From contig CAINOE010000169.1 of assembly GCA_903851415.1 (NCBI GenBank), forward strand, positions 1 through 57,900: a DNA stretch of 57,900 nucleotides. Direction: 5' to 3'. Shown one piece after another: positions 42,946 to 51,389 of this stretch. This stretch comes from an uncultured Rhodopila sp. (GTDB lineage: Bacteria > Pseudomonadota > Alphaproteobacteria > Acetobacterales > Acetobacteraceae). Position 1 is the stretch's first letter, and each line of letters starts with the position of its first letter. The position numbers and the translations under genes were made by a program. The notes beneath the pieces are model-generated. The model made no database searches and had not been told where the DNA came from. It saw only the letters and a list, made by a program, of their open reading frames with translations.

Positions 42946-44148
42946 ATGAGCGAAACGACTGGCACAACGCCCGCGATCGTCGAGATCGACAGCCACTCCA
43001 TCAACTTCGGCCCGCAGCATCCCTCCGCGCATGGCGTGTTGCGGCTGATCCTGGAGCTGGATGGCGAGATCGTCGAACGCGCTGATCCGCATATCGGGCT
43101 GCTGCACCGGGGCACCGAGAAGCTGATCGAATACAAGACGTATATGCAGGCGGTACCGTATTTCGACCGCCTCGATTACGTTTCGCCGATGTGCGAGGAG
43201 CATACGTTTGCTCTGGCGGTGGAAAAGCTTCTGGGGATCACCGCGCCGGAGCGGGCGCAGTGGATCCGCGTACTGTTCGCTGAGATCACGCGCATCCTGA
43301 ACCATCTGCTCAACATTACGACATACGCGCTCGACGTCGGCGCATTGTCGCCGAGCCTGTGGGGGTTCGAGGAACGCGAAAAGCTGATGGAGTTTTACGA
43401 GGCTGCGTCGGGCGCGCGGATGCACTCGAACTACTTCCGGCCGGGCGGGGTGTCGAAGGATCTGCCGGCCGGGCTGACGGACCGGATCGCCGAATGGGCT
43501 GATGCGTTCCCGAAATTTATCGACGATCTGGAAGGGCTGCTGACCACCAACCGGATCTGGAAGCAGCGTACTGTCGATATTGGTGTATTTACCGCCGAGC
43601 AGGCGCTGGCCTGGGGTTTCAGCGGCCCGCCGTTGCGCGCCTCCGGCGTGCCGTGGGATCTGCGGCGTGCCCAGCCGTACGACAAATATGCCGAGGTGGA
43701 TTTCGAGATCTGTTGCAGCCGTAACGGAGATTGTTACGACAGATATCTGGTCCGCGTCTACGAAATGCGCGAGAGCCTGAAAATCATGAAGCAGGCCCTG
43801 GCGAAAATGAAGCCAGGGCCGATCAAGGTGCAGGATAGAAAGTTCAGTCCGCCGACGCGGGGGGAGATGAAGCGGTCGATGGAGGCTTTGATCCATCACT
43901 TCAAGCTCTATACCGAAGGCTATCACGTTCCGGCCGGCGCCACCTATACGGCGACGGAAAGCCCGAAGGGCGAGTTCAGCGTGTATCTGGTCGCGGACGG
44001 CACCAACAGGCCGTATCGTTGCAAGATTCGGCCGACGGGGTTCGCCTTCCTGCAGGCGACGGATGAGATGTCCAGACGCCACATGCTGGCCGACATGTGC
44101 GCGATCATTGGATCGCTCGATGTCGTGTTCGGCGAAGTCGACAGGTAG
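42946..44148 (+). CDS. nuoD: NADH-quinone oxidoreductase subunit D
   Basis: A 400-residue peripheral subunit (49-kDa homologue) that forms the quinone pocket with NuoB. Diagnostic segments are INFGPQHPSAHGVLRLILEL (residues ~19-38), HIGLLHRGTEKLIEYKTYMQ, LSPSLWGFEEREKLMEFYEA and the C-terminal SLDVVFGEVDR. The start at 42946 is five bases after nuoC. Confidence 0.97.
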   Translation: MSETTGTTPAIVEIDSHSINFGPQHPSAHGVLRLILELDGEIVERADPHIGLLHRGTEKLIEYKTYMQAVPYFDRLDYVSPMCEEHTFALAVEKLLGITAPERAQWIRVLFAEITRILNHLLNITTYALDVGALSPSLWGFEEREKLMEFYEAASGARMHSNYFRPGGVSKDLPAGLTDRIAEWADAFPKFIDDLEGLLTTNRIWKQRTVDIGVFTAEQALAWGFSGPPLRASGVPWDLRRAQPYDKYAEVDFEICCSRNGDCYDRYLVRVYEMRESLKIMKQALAKMKPGPIKVQDRKFSPPTRGEMKRSMEALIHHFKLYTEGYHVPAGATYTATESPKGEFSVYLVADGTNRPYRCKIRPTGFAFLQATDEMSRRHMLADMCAIIGSLDVVFGEVDR

Positions 44149-44153
44149 ACGCT

Positions 44154-44792
44154 ATGTCAGCACCAAACGGTTCGGCGTTCGAGCAGCCGGCGAGCTTTGC
44201 TTTCGATGCTGAAAGCGAAGCGGAAATTGCGCACGTCATTACGCGGTATCCGCCCGGCAAGCAGGCCAGCGCGGTTTTGCCGGCGATGTATATCGCTCAG
44301 CGGCAGATGAAGCGGGATACCGGCAGCGCCTGGATTCCGGTCAAGGCGATGGATGCGGTGGCTGCACGCCTCGGCATGCCGCCGATCCGCGTCTATGAGG
44401 TCGCGACCTTTTATTTCATGTTCAACACAAGCCCGATCGGCAAGTATCATTTGCAGATCTGCACGACGACTCCCTGCTGGCTGCGCGGCTCCGACGAGAT
44501 CACCGCGGCGTGCCGCAAGGAGACCGGCATCAAGGGCTGGGGCGAGACCAGCGACGACGGGCTGTTCACCATGACCGAGGTGGAATGCCTCGGGGCCTGC
44601 GTCAATGCGCCGATCCTGCAGGTGGACGATAATTTCTATGAAGATATGGATGCCGGGAAGGTGACGGAATTGCTGGCCGCGCTGCGGCGGGGCGAGCGGC
44701 CGTTTCCCGGCTCCATGGCCGGGCGGCAGACCTCGGCGCCCGAGGGCGGGCCGAACACGTTGACCACGCTGCACTTCGCTCCGGAGGGTTGA
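44154..44792 (+). CDS. nuoE: NADH-quinone oxidoreductase subunit E
   Basis: A 212-residue NADH-module subunit (24-kDa homologue) with a thioredoxin-like fold and a [2Fe-2S] cluster (N1a). The four ligands are in ICTTTPCWLRG (Cys-x4-Cys) and VECLGACVNAP (Cys-x3-Cys). The helical N-terminal half has IPVKAMDAVAARLGMPPIRV and VATFYFMFNTSPIGKYH. A short Gly/Pro/Ala-rich tail follows the cluster domain. nuoF starts two bases after the stop. Confidence 0.97.
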   Translation: MSAPNGSAFEQPASFAFDAESEAEIAHVITRYPPGKQASAVLPAMYIAQRQMKRDTGSAWIPVKAMDAVAARLGMPPIRVYEVATFYFMFNTSPIGKYHLQICTTTPCWLRGSDEITAACRKETGIKGWGETSDDGLFTMTEVECLGACVNAPILQVDDNFYEDMDAGKVTELLAALRRGERPFPGSMAGRQTSAPEGGPNTLTTLHFAPEG

Positions 44793-44793
44793 G

Positions 44794-46092
44794 ATGCTTG
44801 ACGATAAAGACCGCATCTTTACCAATTTGTACGGCTTGCACGATCCGTTCCTGAAGGGTGCGCGGTCGCGCGGCGACTGGGACAACACGGCGGCGATCCT
44901 GGCGCGCGGGCGCGATGCGATCGTGCAGGAGATCAAGGATTCCGGCCTGCGCGGCCGCGGCGGCGCCGGTTTCCCCACCGGTTTGAAGTGGTCCTTCATG
45001 CCCAAACAGGCCGATCGGCCGTGTTATCTGGTGGTGAATGCGGATGAATCGGAGCCGGGGACGTGCAAGGACCGCGACATCATCCGGCACGATCCGCATA
45101 AGCTGATCGAGGGCTGCCTCGTCGCAGGTTTCGCGATGGGGGCTTGCGCGGCGTATATCTACATCCGCGGCGAGTTCTTCAACGAAGCGTTGGCGCTGCA
45201 ACGGGCGATCGATGAGGCCTACGATGCCGGTTTGATTGGCAAGAACGCCTGCGGCACGGGCTATAATTACGATGTGTTCCTGCATCGCGGCGCGGGGGCG
45301 TATATTTGCGGTGAAGAGACGGCGTTGCTGGAAAGCCTCGAAGGCAAGAAGGGCATGCCGCGGATGAAGCCGCCTTTCCCGGCGGGCGTCGGACTGTATG
45401 GCTGTCCGTCCACGGTCAACAATGTTGAATCGATCGCGGTGGCGCCGACGATTATGCGGCGCGGGGCGACGTGGTTCAACAGCCTCGGTCGGCAGAACAA
45501 TACGGGGCAGAAAGTTTATTGCATCTCCGGGCACGTCAACAAGCCCTGCAATGTCGAGGAGGAGCTTGGCATCCCGTTGCGGGAGCTGATCGACCGCTAT
45601 GCCGGCGGCGTGCGCGGCGGTTGGGACAATCTGCTGGCGGTGATCCCGGGCGGCGCCTCGGTGCCGCTGATCCCGAAATCGGTGTGCGACGATGTGCTGA
45701 TGGATTTCGACAGCCTGCGCGCGGCGCGCACCGGGCTGGGCACCGCGGCGGTGATCGTGATGGATAAATCGACCGACATCATCAAGGCGATCGCCCGGCT
45801 GTCAAAGTTCTACATGCATGAAAGCTGCGGCCAGTGCACCCCGTGCCGGGAGGGCACGGGGTGGATGTGGCGCGTGATGACACGGATGGTCGAGGGCCGC
45901 GCCACGCCGGACGAGATCGATACGCTGGACCAGGTGACGCGGCAGGTGGAGGGCCACACGATCTGCGCGCTCGGCGATGCCGCGGCGTGGCCGGTGCAGG
46001 GTCTGATCCGGCATTTCCGGCCGGTGATGGAGGAGCGGATCGCGGCGTATAAGCGCGGGTCGAACCGCCCTGTTCCGTTGGCGGCGGAGTAG
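44794..46092 (+). CDS. nuoF: NADH-quinone oxidoreductase subunit F
   Basis: A 432-residue subunit (51-kDa homologue) that oxidises NADH. It shows the NADH/FMN sites LRGRGGAGFPTGLKW (residues ~50-64) and NADESEPGTCKDRDIIRHDP, the segment ICGEETALLESLEGKKGMPR, and the N3 [4Fe-4S] ligands in ESCGQCTPCREGTGW plus the later Cys in HTICALGDAAAWP. GGAGGG precedes the ATG. It is followed not by nuoG directly but by two small membrane-protein genes. Confidence 0.97.
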   Translation: MLDDKDRIFTNLYGLHDPFLKGARSRGDWDNTAAILARGRDAIVQEIKDSGLRGRGGAGFPTGLKWSFMPKQADRPCYLVVNADESEPGTCKDRDIIRHDPHKLIEGCLVAGFAMGACAAYIYIRGEFFNEALALQRAIDEAYDAGLIGKNACGTGYNYDVFLHRGAGAYICGEETALLESLEGKKGMPRMKPPFPAGVGLYGCPSTVNNVESIAVAPTIMRRGATWFNSLGRQNNTGQKVYCISGHVNKPCNVEEELGIPLRELIDRYAGGVRGGWDNLLAVIPGGASVPLIPKSVCDDVLMDFDSLRAARTGLGTAAVIVMDKSTDIIKAIARLSKFYMHESCGQCTPCREGTGWMWRVMTRMVEGRATPDEIDTLDQVTRQVEGHTICALGDAAAWPVQGLIRHFRPVMEERIAAYKRGSNRPVPLAAE

Positions 46093-46096
46093 TCAG

Positions 46097-46282
46097 ATGG
46101 AACTTTTACTCGCCCTCTCCGCGTCCTTGCTTCTTCTGATCCCGTTATGGGTCATTTGCGGCAAGGTGGGCATTTCACCGATTTTATCCCTCGCTGTCTT
46201 GGTGCCTATCATTGGTTTTCCAATCGTTCTCGGGGTGCTCGCCTTTGCGCCCTGGCCTAACGATAGCCGGTTGGGGAGGTAA
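46097..46282 (+). CDS. Small two-helix membrane protein inside the nuo operon (paralogue 1)
   Basis: A 61-residue hydrophobic protein: helix 1 residues ~3-21 (LLLALSASLLLLIPLWVICG), a short loop KVGISP, helix 2 residues ~29-52 (LSLAVLVPIIGFPIVLGVLA), and tail FAPWPNDSRLGR. A GGAG lies seven bases before the ATG. The pattern Ile/Val-x-Gly/Lys-x-Gly-Phe/Ile-Ser-Pro ... Val-Pro ... Ala-Phe-x-x-Trp-Pro is shared with the next gene, so the two look like tandem paralogues. It starts four bases after nuoF, in the same direction. Base composition is visibly less GC-rich than nuoF or nuoG. It is not one of the 14 core subunits; an accessory role or hitch-hiking is possible. Confidence 0.7.
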   Translation: MELLLALSASLLLLIPLWVICGKVGISPILSLAVLVPIIGFPIVLGVLAFAPWPNDSRLGR

Positions 46283-46286
46283 GCCG

Positions 46287-46523
46287 ATGGATTCCTTTTC
46301 GATATGGCATTGGCTCGTCGTGCTCGTAGTCCTTTTGCCGACCGTGTTTATACCTGCCTGGTTCGGCGTCAAGATTGCGTCCCGAGCGGGTTTCTCGCCA
46401 CCATCCGGTGTTTTGCTGGGCGTTCCGCTGGTTAGTTTGGTGACATTATGGGTATGGGCTTTCCGAAGGTGGCCGCGCCTTGAGAGGTCCGGAGCGACAA
46501 TAGGCGCGGAGGTTCGGAACTAG
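46287..46523 (+). CDS. Small two-helix membrane protein inside the nuo operon (paralogue 2)
   Basis: A 78-residue protein: MDSFSIWHW, helix 1 residues ~8-28 (WLVVLVVLLPTVFIPAWFGV), loop KIASRAGFSPPS, helix 2 residues ~41-61 (VLLGVPLVSLVTLWVWAFRR), then WPRLERSG and a short tail. GGGGAGGT gives a strong ribosome binding site; the frame is open upstream to 46212 but that part belongs to the previous gene's DNA. It starts four bases after paralogue 1 and ends three bases before nuoG, so it is transcribed with complex I. Similar short proteins with a closing Ala-Phe-x-x-Trp-Pro occur elsewhere in acetic-acid-bacteria relatives (from memory). Function unknown. Confidence 0.75.
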   Translation: MDSFSIWHWLVVLVVLLPTVFIPAWFGVKIASRAGFSPPSGVLLGVPLVSLVTLWVWAFRRWPRLERSGATIGAEVRN

Positions 46524-46526
46524 ACC

Positions 46527-48584
46527 ATGCTCAAAGTCACCATCGACGGCATCACGGTCGAAGTCGCAGCCGGCTCGACCATCCTGCAAGCCGCGGAGCA
46601 GGCCGGCGTGGAAATCCCGCGCTTCTGCTACCACGAACGCCTGTCCATCGCCGGCAACTGCCGCATGTGCCTGGTGGAAGTGGAGAAAACGCCGCCCAAG
46701 CCGATCGCCTCGTGCGGCTATCCGGTGGCCGAGGGCATGGTGGTGCACACCGACACCCCCATGGTGCGCAACGCCCGCCGCGGCGTGATGGAATTCCTGC
46801 TGATCAACCACCCGCTGGACTGCCCGATCTGCGACCAGGGCGGCGAGTGCGACCTGCAGGACCAGGCCATGGGCTACGGCATGGACCACTCGCGCTATGC
46901 CGAGAACAAGCGCGCGGTGCCGGACAAGAATCTCGGCCCGCTGGTGAAGACGTCCATGAACCGCTGCATCCACTGCACGCGGTGCATCCGCTTCATCACG
47001 GAAGTGGCCGGCGTCCCCGACCTCGGCGCGACCGCGCGCGGCGAGCACATGGAAGTCGGCACGTACGTCGAAAAGGCGCTGGGTTCCGAACTGTCCGGCA
47101 ACATCATCGACCTCTGCCCGGTCGGTGCGCTGACCTCCAAGCCCTATGCGTTCGTCGCCCGTCCGTGGGAACTGGCCAAGGTGGACAGCGTGGACGTGCT
47201 GGACGCCGTCGGCACCAACATCCGCATCGATGCGCGCGGCCCGGAAGTGCTGCGCATCCTGCCGCGCATCAATGAGGACGTGAACGAGGAGTGGCTCGGC
47301 GACAAGTCGCGCTTCGCCATCGACGGGTTGAAGCGCCGCCGCCTCGACCGCCCCTGGGTGCGGGAGAACGGCAAGCTGCGCGCCGCCACCTGGACCGAAG
47401 CCTTCGACGCCATCGCCGCCAAACTGAAACCGCTGAAGGGCGAGCAGATCGGCGCCATCGCCGGCGACTTGTGCGACGCCGAGAGTATCCTGGCGCTGAA
47501 AGACCTGTTCGTCGGCCTCGGGTCCACGAACCTCGATTGCCGGCAGGACGGTGCGAAGCTGGATGCCTCGCGGCGGGACTTCTACTGCTTCAACACCTCG
47601 ATCTCCGGCATCGACGAGGCGGACGCGATCCTGATCGTCGGCTCCAACCCGCGCCGGGAAGCGCCGGTGCTGAACGCCCGAATCCGCAGGCGCTGGGCGA
47701 CCGGCGGCGCGATCATCGGCGTGATTGGCGATGCCGCGGACCTGACCTATCCGGCGGCGCATCTCGGCGCCGCCCCGTCGGTGCTGACGGATTTGCAGTC
47801 CGACTCGCACGACTTCGCCAAGGTTCTCGCCGCGGCGAAGAAGCCGATGATCATCCTGGGGCAGGGCGCTTTGGCCCGGCCGGACGGCAGCGCGGTGCTG
47901 GCGGCGGCGTGGCGTCTGGCCGCGCATGTCGGGGCCTTGTCGTCCGAGTGGCACGGCTTCAACGTCCTGCACACCGCGGCCTCCCGCGTCGGCGCGCTCG
48001 ATCTCGGCTTCGTCCCGGGCCCGAACGGCAAGTCGGTGGATGCGATGCTGGCCGGCGGTGTGGAATTGCTCTGGCTGCTTGGCGCGGATGAATTCGATGC
48101 CTCGCGCATCGGGGCAGGGACCTTCGTGGTCTACCAGGGCAGCCACGGCGATGCCGGCGCGCACCGGGCGGACGTGATCCTGCCGGGCGCCGCCTACACG
48201 GAAAAAGCCGGCACCTACGTGAACACCGAGGGCCGGGCGCAGCGTGGCTTCAAGGCGGTCTACCCGCCCGGCGAGGCGCGCGAGGACTGGACCATCCTGC
48301 GGGCCTTCAGTGCCGTTATCGGCAAGACGCTGCCGTACGACACCATCGACTCGCTGCGGGCGCGGCTGGAGCTGCTCAATCCGGTGTTCGGCCGCATCGG
48401 CTACATGCCGCGCTTCGGCTGCTCCGACCATACCGGCCCGGCGGGCGACCCGACCGTGCTGTCCGCCGCGCCGTTCGTCTCGGCGGTGGCGAACTACTAC
48501 CAAACCGACCCGATCAGCCGGGCCAGCCCGACCATGGCAGCCTGCGTGGCGGCGCAAGCCGCTCCCGCTCTGGCGGCGGAGTAG
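46527..48584 (+). CDS. nuoG: NADH-quinone oxidoreductase subunit G
   Basis: A 685-residue subunit (75-kDa homologue) that carries the electron wire from NuoF. N-terminal [2Fe-2S] ligands are in RFCYHERLSIAGNCRMCLVE (residues ~31-50) and ASCGYPV; the His/Cys [4Fe-4S] site is in NHPLDCPICDQGGECDLQDQ; further [4Fe-4S] ligands are in NRCIHCTRCIRF and IIDLCPVGALTSKPYA. The C-terminal ~450 residues form the molybdopterin-oxidoreductase-like domain without cofactor, as is usual. The short form lacks the extra N7 cluster region of E. coli. It starts three bases after the small paralogue. Confidence 0.97.
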   Translation: MLKVTIDGITVEVAAGSTILQAAEQAGVEIPRFCYHERLSIAGNCRMCLVEVEKTPPKPIASCGYPVAEGMVVHTDTPMVRNARRGVMEFLLINHPLDCPICDQGGECDLQDQAMGYGMDHSRYAENKRAVPDKNLGPLVKTSMNRCIHCTRCIRFITEVAGVPDLGATARGEHMEVGTYVEKALGSELSGNIIDLCPVGALTSKPYAFVARPWELAKVDSVDVLDAVGTNIRIDARGPEVLRILPRINEDVNEEWLGDKSRFAIDGLKRRRLDRPWVRENGKLRAATWTEAFDAIAAKLKPLKGEQIGAIAGDLCDAESILALKDLFVGLGSTNLDCRQDGAKLDASRRDFYCFNTSISGIDEADAILIVGSNPRREAPVLNARIRRRWATGGAIIGVIGDAADLTYPAAHLGAAPSVLTDLQSDSHDFAKVLAAAKKPMIILGQGALARPDGSAVLAAAWRLAAHVGALSSEWHGFNVLHTAASRVGALDLGFVPGPNGKSVDAMLAGGVELLWLLGADEFDASRIGAGTFVVYQGSHGDAGAHRADVILPGAAYTEKAGTYVNTEGRAQRGFKAVYPPGEAREDWTILRAFSAVIGKTLPYDTIDSLRARLELLNPVFGRIGYMPRFGCSDHTGPAGDPTVLSAAPFVSAVANYYQTDPISRASPTMAACVAAQAAPALAAE

Positions 48585-48588
48585 ACCG

Positions 48589-49596
48589 ATGTACGACTTC
48601 TTCTACAACACCAACATCGGCATCGTGATTCTGACCGTGGTCGAGGCGCTGGCTTTGCTGGTGCCGCTGCTGATTGGCGTCGCCTACCTGACCTATGCCG
48701 AGCGCAAGGTCCTGGCGGCGATGCAGTTGCGCAAGGGACCGAATGTCGTCGGTCCGTTCGGGCTGTTCCAGCCCTTCGCCGACGCGATCAAGATGGTCAC
48801 CAAGGAGACGATCATCCCGTCCGGCGCCAACCGCGCCCTGTTCCTGATGGCGCCGATGCTGACCTTCATGCTGGCGATGCTCGCCTGGGCGGTGGTGCCG
48901 GTGAACGAGGGCTGGGTCAGCGCCGACATCAACGTCGGCATCCTGTATTTGTTCGCGATCTCCTCGCTGGGCGTCTACGGGATCATCATCGCCGGCTGGG
49001 CGTCAAATTCGAAATACGCCTTCCTCGGGGCGCTGCGCTCCGCCGCGCAGATGGTCAGCTACGAGGTCTCGATGGGCTTCGTCCTGGTCACCGTGCTGCT
49101 GTGCGTCGGCAGCCTGAACCTGTCGGACATCGTGCGGGCGCAGACGCATCTGTGGTTCTGCATCCCGCTGTTCCCGATGTTTATCATCTTCTTCATCTCG
49201 GCGCTGGCGGAGACCAACCGCTCGCCGTTCGACCTGCCGGAAGGCGAATCGGAGATCGTCGCCGGGTTCTTCGTCGAATATTCATCCATGAGCTTCGGGC
49301 TGTTCTTCCTCGGCGAATATGCCAACATGATCCTGATGAGCGGGATGACCTCGATCCTGTTCCTCGGCGGCTGGCTGGGTCCGTTCGGGCTGTGGCCGCA
49401 GCTTGGCGTGCTGTGGTTCATCCTCAAGATCTGCGTCCTGCTGTTCGTCTTCCTGTGGGTTCGCGCCACCTTCCCGCGCTACCGGTACGATCAGCTCATG
49501 CGGCTGGGCTGGAAGGTGTTTCTGCCCTTCTCGCTGGCCTGGCTGGTTCTGACGGCCGGCGTGCTGATGGCCTTCGGATGGCTTCCGAATGCCTGA
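48589..49596 (+). CDS. nuoH: NADH-quinone oxidoreductase subunit H
   Basis: A 335-residue, about eight-helix membrane subunit (ND1 homologue) that links the peripheral arm to the proton pumps and lines the quinone channel. Conserved segments are YAERKVLAAMQLRKGPNVVG (residues ~33-52), FADAIKMVTKETIIPSGANR, the loop SALAETNRSPFDLPEGESEI with acidic residues, and VEYSSMSFGLFFLGEYANMI. The start at 48589 is four bases after nuoG; the open frame upstream is a shadow of nuoG. Confidence 0.97.
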   Translation: MYDFFYNTNIGIVILTVVEALALLVPLLIGVAYLTYAERKVLAAMQLRKGPNVVGPFGLFQPFADAIKMVTKETIIPSGANRALFLMAPMLTFMLAMLAWAVVPVNEGWVSADINVGILYLFAISSLGVYGIIIAGWASNSKYAFLGALRSAAQMVSYEVSMGFVLVTVLLCVGSLNLSDIVRAQTHLWFCIPLFPMFIIFFISALAETNRSPFDLPEGESEIVAGFFVEYSSMSFGLFFLGEYANMILMSGMTSILFLGGWLGPFGLWPQLGVLWFILKICVLLFVFLWVRATFPRYRYDQLMRLGWKVFLPFSLAWLVLTAGVLMAFGWLPNA

Positions 49597-49625
49597 ATTC
49601 CTGACCCCAGCGGCGGAGTCCTGAC

Positions 49626-50114
49626 ATGGCGTTCATCGACCGCACCGCGCGTAGCCTGTTGCTCGGGGAGCTTGTCTCCGGGCTTGGCCTGACCCTGCGC
49701 TACTTCTTCCGGCGCAAGGCGACCATCAACTACCCTTATGAGAAGGGTCCGATCAGCCCGCGCTTCAAGGGCGAGCACGCGCTGCGGCGCTATCCGAACG
49801 GCGAGGAACGCTGCATCGCCTGCAAATTGTGCGAGGCGATCTGCCCGGCGCAGGCGATCACGATCGAGGCCGAACCGCGGGAGGACGGCTCGCGCCGGAC
49901 AACGCGGTATGATATCGACATGACCAAGTGCATCTATTGCGGCCTCTGCGAGGAGGCCTGCCCGGTGGATGCGATCGTCGAGGGCCCGAATTTCGAGTTC
50001 GCCACCGAAACCCGGGAAGAGCTTTTGTACAACAAAGACAAGCTGCTGGAGAACGGCGACCGGTGGGAACCGGAACTGGCCCGGCGGCTGGAACTGGACG
50101 CGCCCTACCGATGA
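49626..50114 (+). CDS. nuoI: NADH-quinone oxidoreductase subunit I
   Basis: A 162-residue ferredoxin-like subunit (TYKY homologue) with two [4Fe-4S] clusters, N6a and N6b. The ligand sets are CIACKLCEAICPAQAI (residues ~63-78) and CIYCGLCEEACPVDAI (residues ~102-117). The N-terminal helix (LLLGELVSGLGLTLRYFFRR) lies on the membrane. It starts 29 bases after nuoH and overlaps nuoJ by four bases (ATGA). Confidence 0.97.
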   Translation: MAFIDRTARSLLLGELVSGLGLTLRYFFRRKATINYPYEKGPISPRFKGEHALRRYPNGEERCIACKLCEAICPAQAITIEAEPREDGSRRTTRYDIDMTKCIYCGLCEEACPVDAIVEGPNFEFATETREELLYNKDKLLENGDRWEPELARRLELDAPYR

Positions 50115-50806
50115 TCACCGGAATCCTGTTTTATATCTTTGCCGCCATATTGCTCGCATCGGCCGCGATGGTCGTCAGCTCGCGCAATCCGGTGCACGCT
50201 GTGCTGTTCCTGATCCTGGCGTTCTTCAACGCCGCGGCGCTGTTCCTGATCGCCGGAGCGGAGTTCCTGGCGATGATCCTGGTCATCGTCTACGTCGGCG
50301 CGGTCGCGGTGCTGTTCCTGTTCGTGGTGATGATGCTGGATGTCGACTTCGAGGAGTTACGAAGCGGGTTCCAGCGCTATCTGCCCGTCGGCGCGACCGT
50401 CGGGGTGGTGCTGCTGCTTGAGCTCGCCATCGTGCTCGGAGGGTGGGAGCTGGCGCCGGGTGCCTTGCAGTTGCGCATGTCGCCGACCCCGGCGGGGATG
50501 TCGAATACCGAGGCGATCGGTCGGATTCTCTATACCGACTACATTTTCCTGTTCCAGACCGCCGGCCTGATCCTTCTGGTCGCCATGATCGGCGCGATCG
50601 TCCTGACCTTGCGCGACCGGAAGACGTCGCGGCATCAGAACATCCGCCGGCAGACGGAACGGACCGTGGCGGAGACGCTGCAACTGGTGTCGGTGAAGCT
50701 TGGCGCTGGCACGACGGCATCTGGCGGGATTTTGCGGCCGATCGTGGGGGACCCGGAGCCGGTTGCGGAAGAGGCGGATGCCGGGGGGCACGGCCATGGG
50801 CACTAG
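50111..50806 (+). CDS. nuoJ: NADH-quinone oxidoreductase subunit J
   Basis: A 231-residue membrane subunit (ND6 homologue) with five helices. Markers are SSRNPVHAVLFLILAFFNAA (residues ~23-42) and ILVIVYVGAVAVLFLFVVMM, which contains the pi-bulge helix. The C-terminus extends ~55 residues beyond the last helix and ends in a Gly/His-rich GGHGHGH. nuoI overlaps its start. Unlike the other nuo junctions, the next gene, nuoK, is over 200 bp away, across an inverted repeat. Confidence 0.95.
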   Translation: MITGILFYIFAAILLASAAMVVSSRNPVHAVLFLILAFFNAAALFLIAGAEFLAMILVIVYVGAVAVLFLFVVMMLDVDFEELRSGFQRYLPVGATVGVVLLLELAIVLGGWELAPGALQLRMSPTPAGMSNTEAIGRILYTDYIFLFQTAGLILLVAMIGAIVLTLRDRKTSRHQNIRRQTERTVAETLQLVSVKLGAGTTASGGILRPIVGDPEPVAEEADAGGHGHGH

Positions 50807-50855
50807 TTTGCCGCGCGGCACAGCCGACGCCCCCTGTGTCGTGGCCGCCGTGGGT

Positions 50856-50950
50856 TGTGTCATGGCCGGCCTTGTGCCGGCCATCCACGACTTGCGGCGC
50901 TTGGAAAGATCAAAGTCGTGGATGGCCGGGCTAAATCCGGCCATGACACA
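50856..50950. repeat. Dispersed inverted repeat inside the nuo operon
   Basis: TGTGTCATGGCCGGCCTTGT at the left and GGGCTAAATCCGGCCATGACACA at the right are complementary at the ends; inner arms CCATCCACGACTT / AAAGTCGTGGATGG also pair. The element can fold into a long hairpin between nuoJ and nuoK. Extra half-motifs (GTCGTGGCCGCC at ~50839 and CAACGGCCATGACAC at ~50955) flank it. Confidence 0.9.
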
Positions 50951-51013
50951 TAGGGCAACGGCCATGACACAGAGCCGCGCCCTCTTAATGACGCAGCATG
51001 AGGAATCCCGCCC

Positions 51014-51325
51014 ATGATGGCCGTCGGTCTCGGACACTTCCTCGCCGTGTCCGCCATCCTGCTCGTCCTGGGCATCTTTGGCATCTTCCTGAACCGCAAG
51101 AACGTCATCGTCATCCTGATGTCGATCGAACTCATCCTGCTCGCGGTCAACCTCAACTTCGTCGCCTTCTCCGCCGCGCTGAACGACATGGCAGGGCAGA
51201 TCATGGCGATGTTCGTGCTCACCGTCGCGGCGGCCGAGGCGGCCATCGGTCTGGCGATCGTCGTGATCTACTTCCGCAACCGCGGATCGATCGAGGTTGA
51301 AGACGTCAACCTGATGAAGGGCTGA
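51014..51325 (+). CDS. nuoK: NADH-quinone oxidoreductase subunit K
   Basis: A 103-residue, three-helix membrane subunit (ND4L homologue). The conserved acidic residues of the proton path are in LMSIELILLAVNLNFVAFSA (Glu, residues ~36-55) and TVAAAEAAIGLAIVVIYFRN (Glu, residues ~69-88). Two tandem ATGs (51014, 51017) are possible starts. It stands 207 bp from nuoJ and 64 bp from nuoL, both gaps containing repeats. Confidence 0.96.
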   Translation: MMAVGLGHFLAVSAILLVLGIFGIFLNRKNVIVILMSIELILLAVNLNFVAFSAALNDMAGQIMAMFVLTVAAAEAAIGLAIVVIYFRNRGSIEVEDVNLMKG

Positions 51326-51332
51326 AGGCAGT

Positions 51333-51360
51333 GGTCAGTTTTCAGTTGTCAGCGGTCAGG
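51333..51360 (+). repeat. Heptamer tandem repeat between nuoK and nuoL
   Basis: Four seven-base units in tandem: GGTCAGT, TTTCAGT, TGTCAGC and GGTCAGG. A GTCAGC recurs at ~51369. Such TCAGT heptamers are a recurrent intergenic microsatellite type in bacteria; no function is implied. Confidence 0.7.
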
Positions 51361-51389
51361 TTGTGGCCGTCAGCGCAGGGTATCCTGTC

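Noticed and set aside
46446..48557. 703-codon minus-strand frame opposite nuoG
   Set aside because: nuoG is unmistakable on the plus strand with all its cluster cysteines; the opposite frame has no motif.
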